DNA of 64,000 bases from the NCBI GenBank assembly GCA_027422505.1, contig JAPQWV010000418.1, forward strand, positions 62,001 to 126,000. Reading direction: 5' to 3'. The position numbers and the translations under genes were made by a program. This DNA is from Craterostigma plantagineum. Lineage: Eukaryota > Streptophyta > Magnoliopsida > Lamiales > Linderniaceae. Below, in pieces: positions 55,494 through 64,000 of the stretch. Numbering within the stretch: position 1 is the first letter of the stretch; the number at the start of each line of letters is the position of its first letter. The notes beneath the pieces were generated by a model. The model did no database searches. It was not told the DNA's origin and saw only the letters and a list, made by a program, of their open reading frames with translations.

Positions 55494-57150
55494 ATAAGAA
55501 TTTCGTCCACGAAATTACAGTACGGAAAATAATTCGGGGTACTTCTTTCTCATTTCGTTTTCTCATTTCCAAGTGGTTTCTTCCAATACTTGGTTTCCGC
55601 CACAAGACCTTCACGAGGGGTATGTTATTATTTCGAAGACGTTTCATCTCGTACATCAAAATTTCCACCGGCCTTTCTTTATAGCTCAAGTCCAGCTTCA
55701 ATTGTTGATGAAGTGATTCGTTTCTCAGCACCTGATTGGGGTTCGCAAAGTATTTACGTAAAGTTGATACGTGAAATACGTCGTGGACTTGGGCTAACGA
55801 GGCGGGTAACTCCAGCTGATATGCAACTTCTCCTACTCTCTTGAGTGTTTTGAAAGAGCCAATGTACCTTGGGCTCAATTTGCACTCTTCCCCGAATCGC
55901 TTCACGCCTCTCATTGGTGATTTTTTTTTAAGGGGCTTGATCACTTTCGTCGAATTACAACGGCCCTCGTATCTTGTCTGCATGACTCTTTTGACGACTT
56001 TGGGCCGTCTGCATCCTCTCCCGGATTTTTCCCACAGTTTTAGTCATTTCACGAATCATTGCAGGACCCAACAACGCTTTCCGCCGATTTCATCCCAATA
56101 AATTGGGGATCAACATTTTTATGCTCATTCAAGGCTTCGTAAGGCGTAATCCCGATTGTGGCTTGATAGCTGTTGTTATAGAAAAGCTCTATTAGTGGAA
56201 GGTATTTGCTCTGCCTGGAAATCCAGATCGCACGTTCGAACATATCTTCAAGCGTCTGGATTGTTCTCTCAGGCTGTTCGTACGTCTGAGGGCCGTGTGT
56301 AAGGTCAATTTCGTCCTCATGGCCTTTTGTAATCTCACCCTGAATTGGGACAGAAACCTCGAATCCCGATCTGAGACGATTGAAATCGGGATCACACAGA
56401 GTCTCACAATTTCTTTTATGTACAGCTCTGCATACTTCTCCATGGAACACGTTTGATTGATTTGCAGGAAATGGGCTGATTTAGTCAATCTGTCGACGAT
56501 CACCTAGATTGCATCATGACCCTTTACGTTTTTTTTTTTTCAAGAATTCGATCTAACAGTGTCGGCTTCAACGTTAACGCTGCTAGTTTTATTTCGATCT
56601 TCCCGAAATTGATTATTTCCACTCCGGGTTGCTACAGGTTTGTATTAACTGATTTACGGCTCAAAGCTTCTGCGACTACTTTCGCTTATCCTGGGTGATA
56701 ATTGATCACGCAATCGTAGTCTTTTGCTAACTCGAACCATCGTCATTGCCTCATGTTTAACTCCTTATGCGGGAAGAAGTACTTTGGGCTTTTATGGTCT
56801 GTTAAAATCTCGTATCGTTCTCCGTGTAGATAATGTCGCTAGATTTTCAGGGCAAACACCACGGTTGCAAGTTCCAAATCGCAACCGGTCGTGTGTGGGG
56901 TAATTTTGCTCGTAGAATTTTGAGCTGTCGGGAGGCATACGAAATTACCTTCCCGTTCTGCATCAACACGCACTCAAGCCATTTTTTTTAAGACATCACT
57001 GTATACCGAAAATCTTTCGATACCAAAGGCATTTTAAGAACAAGAACTGTTATCAGTCGTTTCTTCAAATCCTGGAAATTATCTTCACATGATTTCGTCC
57101 ACTTAAATGGAACGTTCTCCATAAGTTAAGTCTGGCTTTCTTCACCGTTA
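55492..57150 (-). pseudogene. Gypsy pol remnant: RNase H and integrase (Tekay-like)
   Basis: Read on minus from 57150. The RNase H region shows VPFKWTKSCEDNFQDLKK and LMQNGKVISYASRQLK, with a stop near 56985. A region near 56700-56800 recalls the RHYL / NYHPGKANVVADALSR end. The integrase core shows VDRLTKSAHFL, SDRDSRF and TLEDMFERA. The C-terminal part (55983-55492) shows LSPRYIGSFKTLKRVGEVAY, LPASLAQVHDVFHVSTLRKY and NIPLVKVLWR, the chromovirus tail. Frameshifts and stops are frequent. RT, protease and gag are missing upstream. Confidence 0.9.
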
Positions 57151-57402
57151 TTGTCACGATGAGCAGCTGCCGTTGGATCCAAGATGGCGCGCGATCTAAT
57201 GGTCAGAATTTGAAGGCTGAAGATTTAACTATGTTACTAGTATATCGCGCGAAAAGATCGATGGCTGAGATGTTTAAGAAGTGAAAGAAGCGGATGGTGA
57301 ATCGTGAGCGTGGAATCAAAAAACGGACGGATGATAGTGAATGTGCTATTTCACTTACAGAGTTGCATGCGATTCTTGCTCTAACACACAGAAATGCAAT
57401 AC

Positions 57403-57408
57403 CACGTG
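57403..57408 (+). promoter_or_regulatory. G-box CACGTG
   Basis: CCACGTGGC at 57402-57410, about 580 bp upstream of a TATA box. Typical of plant promoters. It has no demonstrated role here. Confidence 0.4.
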
Positions 57409-57979
57409 GCGACTTGTGGAGCGTTCGATCGGATAAAATGGACGGTGAAGATAGATCGTGAATCACGCTTAAAACATGATTTCTATCTTATTAATGTCGG
57501 ATTTCTAGTTTACTTTCTCGAGCATGTAACTTCTTTTAGAGTGAAAATCATCGTGAGGTGAAAACACGAGTGTTGTAGAAGAGATAAAGATCTATAATTT
57601 CGGTGTTGTGATCAATAAGAAAGGAAGCTCGGTTGATCCGTGGACATAGGATGAAGCTCAGCCGTGTTTGTGCGTTAGTTCGCCGTACTAATTTCATTGA
57701 TGTGACAGAGTCTACGCAGTGCATGTAAATACGGCATTGATTTAAACGAGAGCACAATTTCTTTGTCGCAATGGACATCAACATCTTTCTTCGAGATTTT
57801 GGATTGGATTTTTGTGATAAAAGTCCAATGTGATTTTCTTCCTGTGCGTGATCTCTCAAATCAAGATTACGGCGTTTCGAAGAAAAAATCTGATCTCGAA
57901 ATTTATGAAGTTTATCTTTATACGGCGTTCGAAGGGAAACTCGAAATTAATGCTGCTTATCCTTCGCTTCACTCACGCC

Positions 57980-57988
57980 TATAAATAG
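57980..57988 (+). promoter_or_regulatory. TATA box TATAAATAG
   Basis: TATAAATAG, 71 bp upstream of the ATG at 58051. A pyrimidine/CA-rich plant-like 5' leader (CACAACACATTCTCTCC) lies between them. Confidence 0.5.
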
Positions 57989-58050
57989 ATACTTGATGCA
58001 CGCTATGCACCACAACACATTCTCTCCAACCACATCATTTAATTTTTGCA

Positions 58051-58218
58051 ATGTATAATCTTGGAGGAAATGCGGATCGTGAGGATGTTCCTCAGGAACC
58101 TTTTTGGAGGGAAAATCTCGAAAAGCTTAAATTTGAGTTATTCCTTCTTTTGGGATTGCTCTTCGCTGCAATCGCGATTTTTGTGATGTGGGTTGCTACT
58201 CACTGCAGTTGCGTTTAA
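58051..58218 (+). CDS. Small single-membrane-segment protein (55 aa), unknown
   Basis: The ATG at 58051 is the first after the TATA box. The frame ends at TAA 58216-58218, giving 55 residues. Residues 1-28 are hydrophilic and acidic/basic mixed. Residues ~29-50 form one strongly hydrophobic segment (FELFLLLGLLFAAIAIFV and on). A short tail with two Cys follows. This is the layout of a tail-anchored or single-pass small membrane protein. No family recognised. The setting inside a retrotransposon with a tidy TATA box and leader suggests a captured gene or fragment. Chance is possible at this length, but the compact hydrophobic block after a promoter-like region argues against pure noise. Confidence 0.45.
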   Translation: MYNLGGNADREDVPQEPFWRENLEKLKFELFLLLGLLFAAIAIFVMWVATHCSCV

Positions 58219-58954
58219 TTTGTGAAAGGTTATGTCATGGGAAGCCGCGCCTTTTTCTGGCATATTGGAAGAAGACGCCGGCAGAAGTTCCCGAACGTCG
58301 TTGATGTTTTATCTTCTAAGGTTTTTTTTTTTATTCGGATTGTAATATGATTTTCAGTTATGTAATCGTTATGCATCGACTCTATCATGTTTTCTCTATG
58401 TTCTCGTCTCGCTTCCTAAATTTCTATAATTAACCCATGTTTCTCTACGTCCTGATCTCATTTTAAAATTGTATACAAGCTCCGATTTCTAAAAATTTTA
58501 TATCGGTCGACTCTCTTTTATTTTGCCGTTTATTTATTTTAACTTTCCGAATTTCAGCTTGGTCCAATTCGGTCAAGCCCAAATTAACAAAGCCCAAATT
58601 TTGAAAAGGCCCAAAATTAAAATTTCGCCGAATTCCAAATTAACCCGAATTTTTACCCGAATTTTTAAGCAACCACAAATTCTATCATAAGTCCGATTTA
58701 TTTTTTTATTATTATTATTATTCTCTCCATACCTTAATTTAACCGAGATTCTCCTACCAATCTAAGTGTAAAAGTACGAAATCTCTAACTTTCGAACTCA
58801 TCAAGGAGCACATAAAATCACCCAAATATTCACGTAAAGCATATATACGAAAATCATAAATCACATAATTACGTATTAAACTTACAGACGTAGGCTGACC
58901 CTCCAGGCTTTTGAGCGGCAGTACATGGACAGTCTACAGAACCTATAACCTAAC

Positions 58955-58966
58955 GCTCTGATACCA
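58955..58966 (-). other. Primer-binding site, initiator Met-tRNA type
   Basis: Minus-strand TGGTATCAGAGC, two bases inside the 5' LTR end (CGTTACA). Fixes element orientation. Confidence 0.93.
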
Positions 58967-58968
58967 CA

Positions 58969-61620
58969 TGTAACGACCCAACTTCCTAGATACAGATTTT
59001 GGCGGATTTTCGCAGCGAAAGCAGCGAAAGCCCATTTAATTAAAACTTTTAAATATAATAATACAAATACGTTCGATGTCTAAATCCATAAGTTCAAACC
59101 CAAACACATTCTGATTCATTTGACCATAACCCAATAAGACCAAGCCCAAACTTAAAAATACGAAACATAAACTCGTTCCACAGGTCGCGTCCCATGTACT
59201 GCGCCGCCCTCAAAAGTCCGTGGAGTCACCGCCATCAGCCGTCTTACCTACACACGTAAACCCTGAGCTTTTGCCCAGTAGATGAAATATGCATGAATGC
59301 AAATGCTCTCACATCCCAAACTCGACACATCTCACAAAATGCACGCTCGACTCTTTTATAATATCTCATCATCAGCTCAACTCATCTCATCACAATCAGG
59401 GCCCGAGGCTTAGGAACTAAAGGCAACACGCGCCCGCAGGGGTCCGTAGCTCGGGAGGCCCCACTCCCCACAAGGGTCAGTAGCTCGGGAGGCCACTCCC
59501 CACATCTCAATCATATAGTGCGCCTTAGTCCTAACCTCAACTCATACCATTCGACAACCATCAATCGGTCATAAACTACCCCACTGAACATCACTATACA
59601 ATATTACCGTGACTCCACACAATTCTCTCTTTTCGTACATGTGTATGCAAATGTCGTGCAAATAGAATGCAACATATAAAATGCATCATATTAAACAACA
59701 ACATATCGGCCCAATATATAATCTCGGCCCGATCTAAAAAAAAAACTATCATACACCAAATAATTCGAGACCAAAACCAGCGTTCCGATTTAATCGACCC
59801 GAAACCTTAACCACAGAAACTCTCCCTAAATTCACTAATAGTTCCCAAAATTTAATCCTTTTTACTCACAATTGGTCCCTAATTTAATATATTTTAAAAT
59901 TCTAACGTCCAACTTTCAAAATATCACTTAAATTTCTAATTTAAAAATATCTTTATGAATTTTGCACTTAAAATCCCAAAATCTCATAATTTACTTTTTA
60001 GGACCAAAAATTTTCATAAGTTTCATATCTGCCCCGAAAGCTTTAAAAATTTCAGATTAGCCCCGAAAGCTATATATTTCTTTAAAAATCTCCCCGTTCG
60101 GATTTTTACATTCTCAGCGCCTAGATTCTTAAACTTTTCAATCTAGTCCCCTAATTTTTTGAAAATTAGACAAAGGGCCCCAATTATTTATTCCGAATTT
60201 CAAATCTGCCCCAAAAGCTTTATATTTCTTTAAAAATCTCCCTTGTTCGGATTTACATTCTCAGCCCCCAGATTTTTAAAACTTTTCAATCTAGTCTCCA
60301 AATTTTGAAAGAAAAAAACTATTTTATACGGCTGTTTTGCGACAGTTTAGTATTTCTCAATGATCACAGGGTAAACGACGTCCGATGGACCTGAAATTTT
60401 AAATAAGATAAAGAACTTGCAAATCTTGATTCTATCCAAAGGGATTTTTAATCCGAATTCTAGATCGTAAGATATAAATTTTTTAACCTCTTGGCCGAAA
60501 TGGATAAAGAAAACCCTAGAAAACACTAATCCTCCCCAAGTTTTGTTCTATCCTCTTAATCACAAGTCCTCTAACTCTATTCTTATGTTTCATAGACCTA
60601 AACTTCATAAAGATTAAGGTATTAAGCTGGCCGAATTTTAGCATGTAAGCATCATCGCGAAAATCATACAATCGCGAAAATTCACGTTTAGCACATAAAC
60701 ACGTATAAATTCAAAAGAGATCATGCAATCACGAAAAATTCACGGATTCAAAACTTGTTTACGTGTGTAGGTGATCTTCACCTACCTTAACTCCGGAGAA
60801 ATCTAATTCACAGGGTGTTTTCATGTGATCCCGACCCGAGAGCTTCGATCCCGGGCTTCCGAAGATTTTTCTTCTTCTCCTTCTCCTTTCCTTCTTTCTC
60901 TCTTTTTCTTTCTCTCCCTCTCTCTCTCTCGACCTCTCCCTCTTCTTTCTTTCCTTTCTCTATTTTTATTTTGGCTTCAGATCTGTAGAGAGGTGGCCTT
61001 AGGTGTCTTTAAGTTTATTAGTTGATTTTTATTTGTACACTTGCATGAGGAAATGGCATCTTAGTTGGGATCTTGTCCTCTTCCTCTCATTTCCTCTCTT
61101 TCTCGTCATCTCTCCCTCTCTTCTCCTATTTGCTTTGTTTTATTTGTTAATAACTTGTCCTAATGTATTATAGTAAGTATATTAGGTGTTGAATGTTATT
61201 ATTTTATCTCAAGGAGAACCTAACTCTCATGAAGACACATGTATGGTAGTGGAATCTTGGAGATGGCTTTATATTTATTTTATTATTATTATTATTACTA
61301 TTATTATTATTATTTTATTTGGTCTCTAAATAATTTCGGGCCCTTTATTATTATTATATATTATTTATTCATTTATTTGGACTTTCATTTCTTGTTTTCG
61401 ATCCATTTATTTTTATTAAAGGACCAAACTTCCAACCTTTTATTTTGAGCCATTATTTTCTTCATTTGGCCCATAAATAAATTTTTGGTCCATTTAAATT
61501 TTTTTCGAGCCCAATTGTAAATTAGCTCGTTCGAAAAGAAATCGTTTCTTGTTCGAAAGTCAATTCCGTACATTTCAAATATTATTGAAGTAATCCCGTA
61601 TAAATTTTGCGGGTATTACA
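58969..61620 (-). repeat. 5' LTR of Tekay-like element (2652 bp)
   Basis: Pair of 52802-55481. Differences seen by eye include a missing TTAAGACCCTAAT stretch near 59863, a shorter ATT run (61280-61320) and scattered substitutions. Same conserved block at 59175-59300. Confidence 0.93.
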
Positions 61621-61625
61621 AATAT

Positions 61626-62623
61626 AACTTTGATTTTCTGCGTTATTGATGTTCGATTGAAGGATAAGATTAAACTGGGATCTAAATTGTTAAATGCGCC
61701 GAAGAACTTTCTCGCCCGCAAATAGTGAAAATTGAATCTCAATTTGATTAAGTAAATGTTTGCATCGTAAAAGATTTTTGATCGCTAACCTTTTGATTTA
61801 GTCATTAAGATTAATAACGTAGATCGAAAATTACTTACAATCGAGAAACACAAGTTTGATTTTATGCAAGCGAAATATTAATGAAAGGAATAGATAAAAT
61901 AGATGCAATCCTTTTAAATTTTCGAGCGCAAAAACTTACTGTCGAAAATTTCGATTTCAATTTTGATCTCGGTCGAAAAATTTTAGCGGAGATAAAAATA
62001 GATGCGATAAAAATTTTAGCGACGATAAAATTTTGTCGATCGTAAAATTTTGCAGCGAAAACCTCTTTAAAATCGAAATACTTTCTCGCTCGATAATTTT
62101 CATAGCGAAAAATTTTATTCCCGCGAAAAAAAAATTTTCGATCGTAAATTTACTTGGAAATCTAATTTCTCGATCGTAAATTTACACGGAAATTTTTCTC
62201 GATCGTAAAATTTCTCGGCTACAGTACCACACTTTAAGTTCAAACACTTAGAAATTTTCTAAGTCCTTTTCTCAACTGTAGCTATCATTAGCGAATAAAT
62301 TTTTTTATCGCAAATATTCTATTCAAAATCACATTTGGGCAATTCAATTGAGAATTTCAATTATCGCACGATAAATAGCACGGAGTGAACAGTACTTTAA
62401 ACACTTAGTAAAATTTTCAATCAAATTTCTTTGAACGTACATGCATATGTGTAAATGAAATTATTTCTTCAAAAATCCACTCTATATGACCTTTATGTGC
62501 ATTTAAATTTCCACTACAATTTTATCAAACATGTTATCAATAGCTTTATCATTATGGCTTGATAAATTCGAATTACAAATAAATTTTTTTTAATCTAGCT
62601 AATGACTTAAGCTTGTATTTCAG
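61626..62623 (+). repeat. Spacer upstream of aORF, copy D, with CGATCG array
   Basis: Continues copy D after the insertion (CTGCGTTATT matches 17150). CGATCG words concentrate at 61920-62210 (TTTCTCGATCGTAAATTTAC). The final part ends in CTAATGACTTAAGC then TTGTATTTCAG before the ATG (62597-62623), the candidate branch point and splice acceptor. No coding region. Confidence 0.75.
62597..62623 (+). promoter_or_regulatory. Candidate 3' splice acceptor before aORF (copy D)
   Basis: GCTAATGACTTAAGC followed by TTGTATTTCAG, then ATGG. Same layout as 31061-31093 (plus) and 5725-5757 (minus). Confidence 0.55.
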
Positions 62624-63617
62624 ATGGATCACTACACTACCTACAACAACATCTACGAGAAGGCTATGTACCTTAATGTACATGACACGAACTTCCAACT
62701 AGACCTGACCACCTTTCAGTGTCCAGACGACATCATCTTGTCCATACTGCAAGGCCATCCACTATGGCATGCTCTTACGCTGACGGCCTCGGTGCCGATG
62801 GTCTACCTCCAGCAGTTTTGGAGGAGTATCAAGAGCCTCATCTTGGATGGGGAGTATTACTTTACCACAATTGTAGGGACGAGGCACGTCTGTATGAGCA
62901 AGAACGACTTCAGACTTCTCCTCGACCTCCCTCACAGCCAAAAGTACGACCCTCTCCCATCAGATGCAGAACTGGTGCAAGATTTCCTCCAGATGGGGTA
63001 CCGCTCACCGCTCACCAAGTCGCTCAGATGCAGAGCAACAGGATTCCCCATCCGTGGAAAACACTGTTTGGAATCATCAATAAGTGTTTGTCCCCGAAGC
63101 ACGCAGGCTTTGACAAAGGCAACGGTCACATCCTCCGGATACTTCACGGAGTCATGTTCTCGCAAAATTACGATTTCGCTCAACTGATCTGGAATGACCT
63201 CGCAGAGCAGATCGGGCAGAAAGAGAACAAAATGTCCAAAAATGTGACGTATGTGAGATGGCTCTCCGTCATCATCCGTCAACAAATGGAGATGCATGCG
63301 CAGAATGTTCCTCGCCTGCCTCCAGGAGGAAACTATCAGCCACCCAGGCTCAAGTTCTTCCACAACCCCAAGCTCGCGGATCTAGCTCAGCCATCGATGG
63401 CCATTCCGCTCGAGCTTCTTCGTCTTACCGACCACGCGGGAGACGAATACCAGAGATGTTGTCGGGAACACCATCTCACCGAGCAGATGATTAGAGGGCC
63501 CCCGACAGATTTCCATGTGACCCCTCCACAGCAACAACAGCCTAGCCCTGAGGACATGATGATTGATACAGTGGCCCAGGAGCTAGAGCAGGAGCTTCCA
63601 ACTCAGGACGAACAAAT
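62624..63617 (+). pseudogene. aORF of Sirevirus-like element, copy D, N-terminal third
   Basis: Starts MDHYTTYNNIYEKAMYLNV. Open except for one missing base near 63019 (AAG then TCGCTCAG where the other copies imply AAGCTCGCTCAG). The other frame then continues to 63617 through LPPGGNYQPPRLKFFH, LTEQMIRGPP and the acidic ELEQELPTQDEQ. It is the least damaged N-terminal copy: none of the stops of copies A and B is shared. At about 63617 the sequence switches to a minus-strand gypsy element, which removed the remaining two thirds. Confidence 0.85.
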
Positions 63618-64000
63618 TTCCACGGCGAATGCATACTCCCCAGGACCTCCGTCGGGACGTGGATACGAGGTCCGTATTTCTGGCAATTGACGCACTTCTT
63701 TCACCAGCTCTTTTGCATCCTTAGCGAGGGAGGGCCAAAAGTATCCTGCCCTTACCACCTTCCTTGTTAGGATCTATATCCTGCGTGGTCTCCCGCACAC
63801 CTTTATGAATTTCCTCCAATATCTTCCTTCTCCCCTTCTTTCCTGGAGAGGCAACGAGCGTAGGCATGCACAAAAGAATTCTTGAATAGGCGACAATCGA
63901 TCAGGCAGGATCTGCGACGGTAACCCTTTCTATCTTTCAACTCCATGTCCTCTAGGACCTACATGACAGGGGCCCTCCAATCGTCCCCTACTTCTAAGAT
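63618..64000 (-). pseudogene. Tat-like Ty3/gypsy integrase N-terminal (HHCC) fragment
   Basis: Minus-strand reading across one or two frameshifts gives VHAYARCL, then ILEEIHKGV, then VVRAGYFWPSLAKDAKELV, then CVNCQKYGPRIHVP and LGSMHSPW. This is the usual order of linker, HHCC zinc-binding domain and the SPWPF step into the integrase core of plant Tat-type gypsy elements. It runs off the right edge, so element borders cannot be seen. Confidence 0.75.

Larger units (their letters stand above)
57160..58950 (+). other. Foreign segment inside Tekay-like element (captured promoter plus small gene?)
   Basis: Unlike the rest of the element this ~1.8 kb shows no gypsy similarity. Its features read on plus: repeated GATCxxACGGT-like words (57171-57460), a G-box, a TATA box and a small ORF. 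From about 58500 it becomes AT-rich with repeated GCCCAAATT words and an ATT run near 58705-58722. That portion is presumably the native leader next to the primer site. A capture origin is an inference. Confidence 0.5.
52802..61620 (-). mobile_element. Full-length Tekay-like Ty3/gypsy element (8819 bp), TSD AATAT
   Basis: LTRs at 52802-55481 and 58969-61620, with AATAT at 52797-52801 and 61621-61625. The minus orientation is fixed by the primer site at 58955-58966 and the polypurine tract at 55482-55493. Only the RNase H to integrase end of pol remains (55492-57150). Gag, protease and RT are absent, and the space is taken by an unrelated ~1.8 kb segment (57160-58950). The integrase tail is of the Tekay/Del chromovirus type. 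The LTRs are very similar, differing by small indels and scattered substitutions, so insertion seems recent. Confidence 0.93.

Noticed and set aside
57160..58260. Integrated single-stranded DNA virus segment, suggested by a small membrane-protein ORF behind a TATA box
   Set aside because: No replication gene, origin nonanucleotide stem-loop or coat-protein-like frame was found nearby; a captured plant segment is simpler.

Overview
The window looks like transposable-element-rich chromosomal DNA from a flowering plant, probably a eudicot. It has plant-type LTR retrotransposons with initiator-Met-tRNA primer sites, Mutator-like DNA transposons, and one spliced PPR-DYW gene. The species cannot be fixed from the sequence. 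I see no rRNA, tRNA or CRISPR array. The only gene that looks intact and host-owned is the PPR gene at 37700-39644; nearly everything else is nested, mostly broken mobile DNA.

The scaffold is at least four partial copies (A-D) of one Ty1/copia, Sirevirus-like element, in alternating orientation. Copy A lies on the minus strand (about 12150 down to 1), B on plus (about 12145 to 34948), C on minus (52602 down to 42317) and D on plus (52603 to 63617). Combined, they give the layout: pol, a long AT-rich spacer with purine-rich PPT-like motifs and a CGATCG-palindrome array, a very long accessory ORF (aORF, about 1,170 codons), a polypurine tract, and a ~350 bp LTR (TGTAG...CTAACA). Each copy carries its own stops and frameshifts, so the ancestral aORF was open.

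Later insertions, mostly with exact target-site duplications (TSDs), break these copies. In A: a solo LTR of family X (453-2883, GTTGG) and a Tekay-like solo LTR (8197-11265, TTATC). In B: an 11 kb MULE (17651-28668, 11 bp TSD), itself split by a 6.4 kb gag-only Sirevirus-like element (20079-26475, CCTTT), and a second family X solo LTR (29112-31000). In C: three solo LTRs (42833-46320, CTCAC; 46424-48154; 48501-52329, TTAGT). In D: a full-length minus-strand Tekay-like Ty3/gypsy element (52802-61620, AATAT) with 2.65-2.68 kb LTRs, and a Tat-like gypsy fragment at the right edge.

Between B and C is the one low-repeat island: a decayed MULE with an OTU-like ORF (35744-37589), the PPR gene, and a broken copia gag-protease segment with its 5' LTR (40184-42316) into which copy C inserted.

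The most interesting signals are four. (1) The aORF, whose start codon directly follows a conserved branch-point plus 3' splice-acceptor signature in three copies, suggesting env-like expression from a spliced RNA. (2) Tekay-like LTRs that each carry a private array of a short CG-containing word. (3) A captured promoter plus 55-codon membrane-protein ORF replacing gag, protease and RT inside the Tekay-like element. (4) A DYW editing domain with Asp in place of the expected catalytic Glu.
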